Assembly: GCA_003342895.1 (NCBI GenBank)
Contig: PTFA01000042.1
Span: forward strand, 1,488,001-1,552,000
Reading direction: 5' to 3'
Origin: Casuarius casuarius
Taxonomy: Eukaryota; Chordata; Aves; Casuariiformes; Casuariidae
Length of the DNA: 64,000 nucleotides
In this document: piece by piece, positions 8,521 through 20,479 of the stretch
Numbering within the stretch: position 1 is the first letter of the stretch
Layout of the letters: each line of letters opens with the position of its first letter
Notes under the pieces: model-generated
What the model saw: the letters and a program-made list of their open reading frames with translations, nothing else
What the model was told of the DNA's origin: nothing
The model's database searches: none
Made by a program: the position numbers and the translations under genes

Positions 8521-11500
8521 GTTTCTGAGAACCTGATTGCCTAGGCAGGCATCAAGATGGGAAGGGAGGTTTTCTGAAAGCCTGGCTCTAGCTCTAAGCT
8601 CCCAGCCCAGGTGAATGCAGGTCAAAAATATGCATTATGCGTATTTCAGCCTTCCAAGCCTCCAGGATCACCAGGTCAGGGAAACTGAATTTCCAGATAC
8701 ATACATTTAATTAATGATATATTAATATTTCTGCTAATACTCATTAAGGAAAGGCAGTAAATACAATGATGGGAATGGGTCTAGGAGAGCACACAGCTCC
8801 ACCTTCGCAAAATAGCATGAGGTACTTGCTGGTTCAGCCTACAAAAGCCCGAACGTGCTCTTGTGTCTCTGCTCTCAATGCTTGTGCGGTGCTTCTGAAG
8901 ACAACAGAGGTTTTGCACTTATTTCAGTGGCAACATGACTGGATCCAAAAGTTTTCTGCAAACTCCCAGTCCATCCGCTTGAGAAAAGGAGTGAAAGAGG
9001 TGAATGTGCAATCTGTTTCCCACACACATGGCCCAAATAACCCTGGGGGTGCTCAAACGTCACAGGAGTTACAAACAACACAAAGTTACACACAGGGTCG
9101 AGATCCTCCAAAAGCGCAGTGCTTACCCCAAGCCTTTTACGCTAAAAGATGGATGTAAATGCAAAATAGTGTTTCCCTTTTTCATTCATCCCTATTCTTG
9201 GGATTATCTTTAGAAGTTTTGTTCTGCCATTTATCTTCACTTGTTGGAGATGTCTTGACAAACTCCTGAGAATTAATTTCCCATCAGCTTTTTGCCTTCT
9301 CTTCTTGAACTGGCAGGTCAGATCTCACCATATGCATTAGAAGAGGTTATCTGGATGGGCCACCCTGCTCCATTGTCCCTTCTTATGCGTGTCCCTGTCC
9401 CAGCAGGGAACTAGTGTCATGCACATGGAGAGACCGCTACGGGAATCCAACTCTTCTTCCAGGCAGCCCTCGACTCCCTGGCTGTCATCAATCATTGTAT
9501 CCTGCTGCCAAAACCAATACAATTGGATCAGGCCCAATACACAGGGTGTTTCCTGAAAGTCAGAAGTGTGCCTTTTAGTTTAATATATTCCCAATGTTGA
9601 TCCTATTAGCAGGAAAAATCAATCAATCACTGTCACCAAACATCACCAGACTACAGATTGATCACAGTGTCAGGATTGTTGGAGAATTCTGCAGATGCAG
9701 AAGGCATTTGTTAAATGCTATTTTCAGTAAGACATATACATATATGTATAAGACACACAGATTTATACATGTCTTTGTCTGCTTAAAAAAAGAGAAAAAA
9801 AAACCCACTTTTTTCCCACTTTTTTTACAAAAGCAGCCACAGTTCTACTCACTTATATAGGAAAAATCCTTTTAACCAGGAAATTAGCAGCATTTAGGGG
9901 TGCAGGCTTGTTTTGTCCTTCCTGAGGGAGGCAAGCAGAATTTGGTTTGCTGTCTAAGGGAGCAGAGTAAGGAAATGTAGGACATTTATCACAGGGACAG
10001 AAATGCTACAGACTGCAACTAGGGCAGCAAAATGTATCGCAGTGTGCTGCAGGAGTGAGAACAAACCAAGGTGCTCATTCAATTACTCCCTTCCGAGGTT
10101 TACACTTCATTTGGAGTCATGCTGAATTTTCTACAAAGTTTCACCCTCTACCCTCTCCACTCCTTTCTTCTGGCATTGTCAGAAGTAACTCTTTTACCCT
10201 GCCAAAATGACATAGAAAGGAGATTTCCTCCATGACAGGCGTGATGGGACTGCAGGGAGCTGGCACTGCGGGAAGAGCTGCCGAAGCCTGGGAGAGCCCG
10301 GCCATCCCAGGGGAGCTGGCGTGGGCAGAAGCCATCGCTTTTCCTCATCGGCCTCAGCTCCTGGGTGATACCCAAAAGCAGGAGAGCTCCTGAGCTGCTG
10401 CGGAGCTGCAGCTACCGCCGCGCCGCTGCCCTGAGCACACAGGGACGTTGCCCTGAGCAGAGGGGACCCCTGCATAGAGGCCATGTGAGCCTCGAACATG
10501 GGTCCTCTGAATGCCAGCCCTGCTTCAAAGTGTCTGAAAACAGCACCATACAGATATATATAAAAAATAGCCCAGGTAATGCAGCCTGTGTCAAGCTGTG
10601 CCACCTGCCAGGGCCCGGTGTGACCTGGGGAGCTCCCTCGAAAGCATCTCCAGCACACGGTTGGCAGGAGCAGGCCCCGGCTTCCTTATCTCACTCAGGA
10701 AGGGTTTAGCCAGAGTCAGGTTAAAGAAGGGGCAAAGGATACTTTTCCTGGCTCTCGTTAACGCTGAAGGTGGAGGGGGAAGCGAGGGGATGTCATGGAG
10801 CAAGTGCGTGTCTGTCACACGTTGCCTGCGCGCCGGGAATGGCCCCCGCGCCGCCTAAGCGAGGCATGGGGGTGGCCTGCGGGCAACACCCCCATCTGAC
10901 ACGGTCACAGGAAAACCTGTGCACACACTAAGACTGGCTCCCCAGGTGTTGTGGCACTGTCCTTTCAGGCATACCTCATCGTCTGGCATCATCAACGCAG
11001 AAGTGGCAGATAGCCCCTGAGGCCATCCAGCTTTAGGGTGACTTTCTCCCACCTGCAAAAAGTGCAAAAAGCTAGTAAGGAAAAGGGGAGATGGGGGAAG
11101 GGCAAACACGAATCCCTGGCATACATGTCCTGCAGAACAGACCCCCCCTGCCCCCCCCACCACGGTGGGGCTCTGAAGAGCTGGATTTACTTGAGACGAC
11201 ACAGCAAATACACGGTTAAGATTTCATTTTTTCTTCCAAGCCTATTGGGGAAAAAATGTTCAGCAGCTTCATTAACAAACCCCTCCCTAATCCTAACCAT
11301 ACAAACCGATGCTTCTGAAAAACGAAATGATATTAGCAGAAATCCACTCAGTCTTGCAGAGTCTGTTAGTAAATGAACTTTTAATGTATTGAAAACATAT
11401 TCATTATAATGTATAAAGAGGCAATTTTCATTTTGTTTGTGTTCTTAAGAGTGTGACAGCGTCTTGTTTGCGACTGCCCCTGGGTATAAGCTATCATTGT

Positions 11501-13916
11501 GTGACTTAATTAGATATTCTACATGCTAGTGTGAGGGACATATGTCTATTCACTATAACAAACATCAAGAGTCTGCCACATGCTTTAATGTTTCTGCTAT
11601 GTTGAAATAAAGGCAGAGCAAGTGCAAGCTCTCCCAAGGACCTGTGGCCCCAAACAGCTTGAACACAACCCGCCAGCATTCACTGATTGGTTACAGTTTA
11701 TTAACAGCCTATAAACTTCTCATCTGCTCGTGGGCACTTGTTAGGGTTGTCACCTGCAACTGCCAAAAGCAGCACAATTGCTTCACAGACAAGAATCTGT
11801 ATTTTCTTAGACGCTGGGTTTGCTCGCTTTCCCCTTCCTGGCTCCAGCGACGTTTACTTTAAACAAGGCACAAGGTTGTTTGAAGGTGACCCCCCCCCCC
11901 CCCAAAAAAAAAAAGCCACTGCTGAAAGCTCAGGCAAGCAGTAGCTGAANAGCTGCCACGGTGCTGCTGCTTTCTTTCAACTCACAAACCCAGAGTGGGA
12001 TGACAATGTGTTCAGATTCCCAAAACCCAGCCTCACAAACACTGACTACCTTGTGTCTCATGTTACTTGTACTCAGCCCCTGCCTCTTGCCCATGTTTTC
12101 CCTCATCAAAGCCAAAGCACTAGTTTGGTAAAATTAGGGGATTTAAGAAGATGAGAAGGGCTGACAGAGTGAGATGAGCCAGTCCAGGATCTCTGATAAG
12201 AGGCAGCAGTGGAGATACAGAGACAGGATATAAGAACAGAGCATGGAGAGAGTGATATTTCTTCATGTACCATCTGAGCTTCTGGACATCTGCAGATACA
12301 GGAACATACATACATACTTAAGGAAAAATAGTCTTCGCCTTCACTGTATGGGCCACATGGACCAACCGCACCAATGAACCCAGGCAGGACGTCCAATTTG
12401 ACTACGAGCCTGCAAAAATCCAGCCCTGTCTTTACCTTCAAGTACCACAGGAGCTTCATCTTCTATGGCCCTACTTGTAGGGTGCTTCATTTGAAAGCAG
12501 ATCATGTCAAGCCCTTCTGATCAGGCCTTTACATCAGACCAGAACAAGCCCTTGGCAACTGGGAGGTGCCTGGGGAGGAGCATCAGCCCCCCGATCACTC
12601 AGGGTAACCAAGCACAGATGCCTGGTTGGGGAAACTAGGTGGGATAGTTGGTGGGAATTAATGACCTCTCGCCCACAGCAGAGATTAATAGTCCAGAAGC
12701 AAAAGTTTAGAGCAGGTCAAAACAACAACAAAAAAAAAGTGTGCATTTTTCTCAGAAATTTCTGCTGTTTCAGTGCACCCTATCAGTGCAGTATTTGGCT
12801 TCCCTTTGGTCCCATGGCTGATACACGTCCCTCAAGGCCACGGCGGGAGTGGGTACCCCCAGCAGCAGGGTACCCCTGTCCAACCCCTCCAGGCACTGTC
12901 ACGACCAAGCCATGCCAGAGCTGCCATGGGCTGGCTACAGGAGAGTTCACAGCCTAGTTGCTGACAAGCAGCTGGAATTTTTATCGTTCTAGCCGTGCTG
13001 GGCAACGAAACAGGGAGAAAACCCTGCCAGCAGTGACAGTCCCCAAAATGTCACATTTGACAAATGTTTTCCAAGGTGGACGTTGCTCAGACGAGTTTGT
13101 GGCAGGACTTCCACTTGCTTTACAGCTGCATTTAGATTCTCACACTTCTGCATAATTTTAGGAGAAAAGTTATGATGTTTTGAATAGCCTTTTTGAAGAG
13201 CACATCTCCCTCTGCCTAACATGATCGTTCCACACCAGCAGCCCCCAAATTCCAGAGGTGCGCTGTAAGACCCCAGATGTGGATCCATAGTTCACAGAAA
13301 CCATGGACACTTCCCTAGGATGAGCACCTCTCCGGCACCCGGAGGACGGGTGGATTTCCTCACATGGACTTTGCTTTCAGCATGTCCTTCCTTTTGCCTC
13401 TAGTCAGTGGTGCCGTCAGAAGGACAAGGGCAGGGAATTGCATGGTGTCCTCAGCCCCGCCAACTGCCAAAGCTTGTCTTCATCTTCCTCCACCGTGAAT
13501 TTCAACACTAACCTTGAAGCGGGGATGCTACTCAAGGCTCTGCCAAAGGCAGAGTTATTGCGTATTCAGGTAACATTGCAGCTGGGAGGTTACTGATGAA
13601 CATTAGTCCTTACTTTCCCTGCCTGTCCCTATTCCCAGTGTGTAACGCCAGGCCAAGCACAGTCGGGAGGAGCCTCTCCGCTACCTGGGCCTGCCGCGGA
13701 CTAGGCAACCTGGGGAAGCCGGGTGGGAAAGGGGCCAAATGAAGCTTTTGACACTGATAATTTTAATATCATGTTAGTGCTTTTAAATTAGTAGTCACTA
13801 AAAAGAATAGCTTAGAAACAGCACAAGCAAGTAGCTGCTCTTGAATGTCACTCATGCCAATGCGAGAAGGCAGCGGATGAAAAGTTAAAGGCTTAGCATT
13901 TGCATTTTTGTTCTCT
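8521..13916. other. Gene-free mixed-composition stretch
   Basis: No coding exon is recognised. It contains a C/A homopolymer junction (11890-11914) and one ambiguous base (11950). The short ORFs match chance expectation. Some AT-rich blocks, such as 11370-11620, have homeodomain-type motifs but nothing decisive. Confidence 0.5.
11890..11914 (+). repeat. Poly(C)-poly(A) junction
   Basis: Fourteen C are followed directly by eleven A. A single N at 11950 suggests that this patch was hard to sequence. Confidence 0.9.
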
Positions 13917-13957
13917 GCACGCACGTGCGCGCGCACGCATGCACACACACACACGCA
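13917..13957. repeat. 41-bp strictly alternating purine-pyrimidine tract
   Basis: GCAC, GTGC, GCGC and CACA units alternate purine and pyrimidine without a break for 41 bases, ending in a short (CA)n. Such tracts are the best natural formers of left-handed Z-DNA. Confidence 0.85.
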
Positions 13958-14059
13958 GAGAACAGCTAATACTCCAGACACCTCTATCAGAAGGCAAAAC
14001 TTCAGATTTGCTGTTTCAGGCAACAAGACCGCCCTGTTTATCCTCACAAAGGCTTGCGC

Positions 14060-14560
14060 AAGCTGGCCGGACCACATGCTAAATCCTGCCACCTCCCACC
14101 CCAGGCCCGGCGGGCCCGCCGTCGGCTGCGCATCCCCTGCGAGGCGGCAGGGAGCTCACTCGGCGTGAGGGGAAGAGCCTGGGGCTGCCGCGGGGCGGGC
14201 TGCCAGCTACGGGCGCCGCGCTGCCCTGCATGCAGGGGCAGGCTGCAGCGGTGCGCGCTGCCGCGCTATTGTTTGCCCGGCACAGCAACCATCTGGAAAA
14301 AGCGAGTGCGCCCCGCTTGCTTAAGCAAGCGCCTGCTTAGCCTCTGCGAGACGCAGTCTGCCGGCGGCCGGGCCAACTGCGCTCCTCAGGAGAAGGCCGG
14401 GAAAGCGCTTGGTGCTCCCACGCATGAGGAGGAGGATGGCTCTGTCGCAGGATGCCACGGAGGAGCCCCGTCCCTGCCCCAGGCGACTCTCCTCGCGGCA
14501 TTAGCATACGGCATCTGTCGCTGCCGCGCCACACAGAGCCGAGCTGAAACCCGACTGACT
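14060..14560. promoter_or_regulatory. CpG-rich block with palindromes, candidate enhancer
   Basis: This GC-rich patch is isolated in AT-richer flanks. It contains CTATTGTTTGCC (SOX-like, ATTGTT at 14268-14273), an E-box in CCATCTGG (14289-14296), a 14-bp palindrome CCCTGCATGCAGGG (14224-14237) and an 18-bp perfect palindrome CGCTTGCTTAAGCAAGCG (14314-14331). The 253-codon ORF across it has no domain. It may be an enhancer or a minor promoter. No TATA or poly(A) arrangement is visible. Confidence 0.35.
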
Positions 14561-14750
14561 CGTTGCCCTTGCCTGAACATGGGGCTGGTTTTCCCCCTAA
14601 TGCGACAGTACCGTCTAGACCATGCAGCGTGTGTGCATGTGCCTTCTCTCCATGTGGGTATACACTACTTATACATCACAGATAAAACAATGTTTAAAGA
14701 GCAGAGTAACTTTTATTTCACTTTTTTGAGGTGGTTATTTGAGGGCACTG

Positions 14751-14838
14751 TATGTTCATATATCAGATATATATATATATCATATATCAGATATATATAT
14801 ATATCATATATCTGATATATATGTTCATATATCAGATC
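14751..14838. repeat. AT-rich tandem array with hairpin potential
   Basis: Two identical 24-bp units, each CATATATCAG followed by seven AT dinucleotides, lie at 14757-14780 and 14781-14804. Two degenerate units follow. An 18-bp direct repeat TATGTTCATATATCAGAT flanks the array (14751-14768 and 14820-14837). Unit 2 (14782-14798) and unit 3 (14806-14822) form a perfect 17-bp inverted repeat with a 7-base loop. Confidence 0.85.
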
Positions 14839-16327
14839 TGTTTTGCACAGCTTTACACACAAGAAAAAGAGTCAGGCTTGCAGTTTTACTAATACCAGCC
14901 CTTACTTTCTTAAAAGAACATTTTGGAAGTGCCTGTTCGGTGAAGTCAGGTTTGCCCCGGCAAGGATGGACAAATCATTTTTCCCTCACGCCAGCCAGCA
15001 TGTCACGTATTCAAACGTACGATGGCCTCACTGTGAGCGTTAACAGGTTGGCTAAGGGAAAGAGCAGGAGGGAAGTTATGAAGGGAAAATACTACAGCGT
15101 CATTTCCAGCAGCATGGAGATGGGCGTTCTAGCTACTTGGGGCGCTGCTTTTCCCTATTCTGCCAAATCTTTCTTGTCAAACAGGGATAGGAATCATGTT
15201 ATTGTTCATTTTCTGAGTCAAAGGCTCAGGTGTCCGGCTTGCTGCTCCACGTTATTTCTCCAATGTGATTCTCGAAGGGGCTTTACTGTGCCACAGAAAT
15301 GACTGTGCATGGGACACAGGCCCAGATTTATAAGGGAATTTGGGCATCGTTCCACTCAGCATGCAAAACCTCAGCAACTTAGATGGCTAAATCCCATTTA
15401 AGAAAGTATCTCAAGGAGCCAGGTTCTTAATTAATTATGCTGACTTTCAGGCATTGTCTGTACTGGGAAGCTCATACAAAATAAGTTAAGCTGAAATGTG
15501 CTGCACAGTGGCTATTGCATACCAATTTGCCAAGTGAATGTTCTTATTCTGCACTGAGCTCCCTTTGCAGACAAGCCTTGAGGCCCTCCATGCCGGTCTT
15601 GCTCTTCAACGTGGCTGCCTAAGCTGCTTACACCTTTGAGGCCCGGCAAAACAACGCCCATGCAGCAATACAGCTCTGGGCCCGCACCACTGGTTCGAGC
15701 ATCATCCTCTGCTGTGTGTTCCCCTCTGCGAATCCTCCAAGAAAAAAATGCGCTCGGGGCCTACAGCTGAGAAGATCATTTTGCACGGCGTGAAAGCTAG
15801 AAGCAAGCAAACGTGTACCTGGAGTTTACATTACCAACGTGCTAAATTGCCACCAGCGCTTAAGTGATGGGGAGTCAGAGCAAGCCAGTCCTCCACGCAG
15901 TAACTTCACGCATCCTGTCTATAAAAGCCTCTGAGGGTGCCAGGCTGGAAAGCCGGGGCTGAACGATAAAAGTTGCGAGGGACAGGAAGGGCTGCCTGGG
16001 TCCGGCTGTGCCCTGCGAGCTCAGGCGTCAAAGCGCCAGGAGCTGCTCTCCAAACCAGTCCCGGCCTAACTCCATCGCTCAAATCACTGAACCTTTCCTA
16101 TGGGCTTTGCTCTTCAGACAACTCACTTTGCCAGTCGAAATGGTATTTTTCAAACTTACTAGCTTGCTGCCAAAACCGAACAAACATAGAAGACATTTCA
16201 GCCCACTGCAGTAACACTGAAATGTAGCCTGGCCCTTAATCCTTGCCATGTCCAACTCCAGGCTTGTATTTGAAGTGCAGCAGGTCCCTCTGCACTTTTC
16301 TGCCTATGGGGGCCCATCAGGTAGGCT
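14839..16327. other. Gene-free unique sequence
   Basis: No gene is seen. Part of it (about 15318-15425, with GGCCCAGATTTATAAGGG and CTTAGATGGCTAAATCCC) faintly resembles the same old GGGCCAGATTT-type reptile/bird repeat, but it is too diverged to call firmly. Confidence 0.45.
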
Positions 16328-16405
16328 GGGGTTTTCAAAGGCACCTCAGGGAGCCAAAGGTCCGGGCTCTGTTTAATCACAGTGGGGTCCAAGTGCCTAA
16401 TTCAG
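16328..16405. mobile_element. Possible ancient amniote interspersed repeat
   Basis: GGGTTTTCAAAGGCACCTCAG and later AGTGGGGTCCAAGTGCCTAA match the GATTTTCAAAGGCACCTA...GTGCCTAA pattern of an old, widespread reptile/bird repeat. This is short and diverged. Confidence 0.35.
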
Positions 16406-16599
16406 GTTATTCTGGACACTCCCCTCGAGTACCTGCACACGCAGCTGCCTCGTGCACCGGCTGTCAGGATATGCAAACCCCATCCCCCTGCTAAGGAGAG
16501 CTGATGTTTTATTAGATTTGCATCCTCTAGTTTCAAGACTGGATCCCATATGCCCCTGCACTGCCTTTTGGCATCTGAAATGCCCCCGGTTCCTTTCTC

Positions 16600-17070
16600 T
16601 GCAGACTGAGGGGGGGGTTTTGCTCCCTTATATGAAGGAAGTCGACGTGGAAACTCCACGTGCTGCGAGGACTTTGCGCCAGCGGGGCACCACGTCCCTC
16701 CGCAGGTGCTGGGGGACTTGGCCGCATCCCTCCCGGCCTCGGGGGGCGTCTCCAACGAACCCCCCCACACCTCTCCGAAGGGGGGGAAGGGGACCCCCGC
16801 TGCCGGGACACCCGGCCCCCGCTCACCCCCTTTCACCGCCTCCTTCCTGCGGCGGCTAGCCCCCTCCATGGGGACGGGGGAAACCGGACGGCTGGCTCCA
16901 GTGCGGGGAAATGACTTCAGAGGCACCTTTGTCTTCGCCCCCGCCAGTCTCTGTGCCCACGCTCGGCTGCGCGTCGCCGTGAAAGGGCCTGTTTCAGCCC
17001 GCTGGCCAGCACGGCCAGCAGCGCTTGCCTCTTTTCGGGCTGCCGGGGATGCAGCGCTAACCTGCCAACT
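16600..17070. promoter_or_regulatory. CpG-rich block
   Basis: This locally GC- and CpG-rich stretch has C and G homopolymers (GGGGGGG at 16610-16616, C runs near 16764). Overlapping ORFs on both strands have compositional bias only. It directly abuts a candidate conserved AT-rich element at 17080. It may be part of a compound regulatory region. Confidence 0.3.
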
Positions 17071-17079
17071 CCACAGCAG

Positions 17080-17480
17080 CGCGACTGCCCGTGACATTGG
17101 GCATTGTGCTATAAATTAGCCGCAGACTTCCAAGCAAATTGTCCTTTTTTATTGTATCGGTGTAAGCCTCTGCGGCGCTTGGCTCTGGCTGCCGGCTCCG
17201 GAGAGGCTCCAAGAATATTTTTCTCTCGTGAGGAGAGCCCGGGCTTCAAAATGGGGTTTATGTACTGGCGCGTGTGATTTCACAGCTCACCGGAATGCCT
17301 CGGGTCTGTGAAAGACGGGATATTATTCTGCGTGCAACTTCTATTTCTGCCACATAATGCAGTTCAAGTCAGCATCTGATTGTTTATTTCAAGCTGTTTC
17401 CTGATGAAAAAAACCTCTCATTCTCAAAGGTTTTTTTCCCCTTTTATTTTCAATTAGTCAAAACAGTGGGTAACTACATA
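17080..17480. promoter_or_regulatory. Candidate conserved non-coding element
   Basis: This long non-repetitive block has GCATTGTGCTATAAATTAGC (ATTGT at 17103-17107, TAAATTAG at 17112-17119), GCAAATTGTCC, TTTTTTATTGTATCGG, CTGATTGTTTATTTC and CAATTAGTC near its end. SOX-like and homeodomain-like cores repeat with few CpG. It resembles a developmental enhancer. Alignment with other birds and mammals would decide. Confidence 0.35.
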
Positions 17481-20479
17481 TTTTATACTAGGGCATTATG
17501 TGTTAACGGAGTATAGCCAACTTTTGCAAGGTGATATATTTGTTCTCCTATTATTTTTGTGCATTTTTTACTAAATTTCCCAAGATGCTACAGACGTCTG
17601 TGGCAAACTGTAAATACTCACTCAATACAATTCTTGGAAATTGAGGGTTGAGTTAGCTTTTTTTGAATGGCCACATTTTAACAGAAACCGTGACTGCGAT
17701 TTAATCAGAAACAATGTTCAGTCCATCCTCTGCCCCACTACTGTGTTTATCTGCCTGCAGTTTGAAAAGGGAGTGTTAGTATGAAAATGAGTGAGGGGAA
17801 AAAAAAAAGAATTTACGATAGCTACCACTAAAACAGGTTCACCCAAAAGCACAGTGCATAAGCAGCATAGCATAGTATAGTGCAAAGGTCTGCCATAACC
17901 CACAGGACTGTCTGTTTGCTATAAAGATGAATTTGCTAACCTTTTATTAGTGGTGACGGCGGAGGGGGGCCCAGAGCCACCCCAGGGCGCTGCTGCCACC
18001 CTCTGCCACAAAGCTCTTCCCGGGCTGCCATGGCCTCAAGAAAGCAGGCAGTGCTGCGTCTCACCGCTGCAAGCCGGGGGCAGCTTCCCCAAGGTCGACG
18101 GGACCCCGCAGCAGGTCTCCCCAGTGGCAGGACCCAGCGGGTCACCCTACTCCAAGCAGCCGTCCCGACTCAGGAGAGCAGGGACACTGTACCATCTCAC
18201 AGCCTTATGAGCACCATGAAAATGCCGGGCGATAGCTGTCTTGTAAATAGGAGGCACCTGCCAGCGCTTCTCCTGGGTGTGATTCTCCCCTCTCCCCGCA
18301 ACACTCATTTGCCTGTTTCTTTCTTATTTTTTCTCCTTCTGCCTTCTGTCTAGTAGGGTGGCTGGTTTGGTCACCCACCACAAACTCTTTTTTTGCTGTA
18401 ATCAAGAAGGTGACTTAAACACAATGACTAAGGCCAGCCCCAGAACAGGTTTGCCAAGTCTGTGCCTGGCAGAAAAGGCTGTGTGCCATGCCTAGAAGCG
18501 TGCCAGGAGCCAGGCTGAAAGCTTGAGAGTCTGAGAGGAGACCCCTGTTTTCTTTCTGAGGGTTTTTCTTTCTCTCTTTGTTTTCCTCTTGGGGATGTGG
18601 AAAATGCAGAGAAGGGGGAGGGAAAGTAATGAGCGGAATTGAACTCCTGCAACAATAACTCAAACCTGTTGGATTTTAAAACTTTTTTTTTTTTCAGGGA
18701 TGAAAACTACCCTCCTAGAAAAAATTGTGATGGAGCAGAAGTCTAAGCAGGAGTTTTTCAGCTTTGAGCGCGGAGCATTACACCCAGCAGTATGCTTGCT
18801 CTTGTAATTCCCTTTCAGAAGGAGAGGGGGAAAAAATGTGTGTGCATGGACAGGGCACCTCTCCCGCAGCAGGAGACTGCTCCCTGCCTCGGACCCCCGC
18901 GGAGCTGCTGCAGCAGAAGTGGCTGTCAGCAGGGTGCGAAACAGGGGAACAGGAAAAGAGGAAGACAAGATCTCTTTAAACTCTGTCTTCAGCCCCGCTC
19001 CAGCTTTACCTGGTGCAAGGAGAAAAAGGATCCCAAATAAGCCACACGTCCTAATAAGGCTTCCTCTGGTCAGGGGCTCCCAAAGGGAAAGGCTTGTTTC
19101 CTACAAGGCTCTTGCCATCCCAGTGCCCTTCTTATCCTCTCAAAGGGAAGTTCACCAAGGTGATGGACAGGTTGTTCAAAAAAAGCCCACCTTGGGAACC
19201 TGAAACCCAGCAGCTCCTCGGAGAGATTGTCTTCATGTTTTCTGCAGTCTGCAGGACGCTTATTGGTTTTTCTCTACATGCTGAACTTTTGTATAGATTT
19301 TGGTGTGGAGTCCTAGGGGAACGTGGAGTATGTCACTATTTTCAGAACAAGCACTGAGCTTCACAGGAGTGCAAGGTGTGCTTTCACGGTGCAGACTCGC
19401 AGTAGGAATGACGTTTCTTTTCAGGGGTTTTGCCTCTTCAAAAAGCAGTAAAGCAATAATACTGGGCAAAAACGCAGCAGGTGCTTCTGCTAGGGAAATC
19501 TGCACCTTACTATACACCAGAACGCGTGGGATTTTTGGAAGTGGGGAAAGGATGCTGAGGTGCCCTGGCACTCTCTCACCCACGTGCTTTTAAGGATTCA
19601 TTTGGAGCTCTCTTCTCAGCCCCACAAGCAGCACAATTTGCTTCTCAGAAGTATTCTGTATGTTTTGAGCCCAAGCCATTGCTGGACAGGAAACGATCTC
19701 CCATTTGTTTAAATTGTCTGACAGAAGCGTATACAAGGCTCATTCAAAACCCGTCTGTGCACATTTCTCTCTGGAAAACCTTGTCTATAAAACGCCTCGG
19801 CTTTGTTTCACTTTGTCACTGGGCTTGATAGCAACTGCTGACTCTTGCCATCAATGCCCACATCCTTGCCTTGACTTTGTGCCTTTCTTCTCCCAGCACA
19901 CAGCTCGCGCTCTCGCAGCTGTGGGTTCTGCATGAAGAGAAAACGGAATAAAGGGAACATTGACGGAGCCCACCAGCCTGCTCCCGCAGCCTGCTGAACC
20001 GTGCGCTGAGGAGCACGAGAGTCCCTTGTTGCGGATCTGAGCAGGCGACCTAGAGATAAATGTGTTTATAACCCACCGCTCGTTCTTTTGACGCGTATTT
20101 CTACAGAACTATTCTTCCGCTGAAAGTCTCTTCCTACCAGACACACCAGCTTTCATTGTTTTCCTCACGTTTCTCTGCCAGCATCAAGGGATTTCGCCAA
20201 AGTCCCCTGAAACCCAGGAGATGAGACCCTGGAGGCAGCATGGTACAAATGCAGCCTCGCAACCGGAGGCAACGGCTAAGCTGACACCGTTTCAGTAATG
20301 TGAGTTAGCCATGAAAGGGAAGTACTGGGTTTTGTATTCGGTGCCAACCGCACTCATAGGGGATTTTCTCCCCCCCGTGAAACTGGGAAACCTTACTTGG
20401 CTTGGTAGGCTGAGCTGCTTATTTCTCCTTTCACGCAAGTGCCCATTCAAACTGCCCACTTTCAGAAAAGGCCTTGCAA
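17481..20479. other. Gene-free unique sequence
   Basis: No coding exon, RNA gene or recognisable mobile element was found. The ORFs are short and without domains. A poly(T) stretch lies at about 18684-18696. Confidence 0.5.

Noticed and set aside
14054..14815. 253-codon + strand ORF
   Set aside because: It is open because of CpG-rich sequence and then reads into the ATATAT array as ISYIRYIYISYI. No domain or splice context.
14751..14838. Possible CRISPR-like or satellite array
   Set aside because: The units are directly adjacent with no spacers, and composition is AT dinucleotide. It is a microsatellite-derived array in a vertebrate genome.
15690..15710. GGTTCGAGCAT resembling a tRNA B box
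   Set aside because: The box does not close with CC and there is no A box or stem.
18660..18700. Poly(T) stretch considered as reversed LINE or processed pseudogene tail
   Set aside because: No gene- or LINE-like sequence lies next to it and no target-site duplication was seen.
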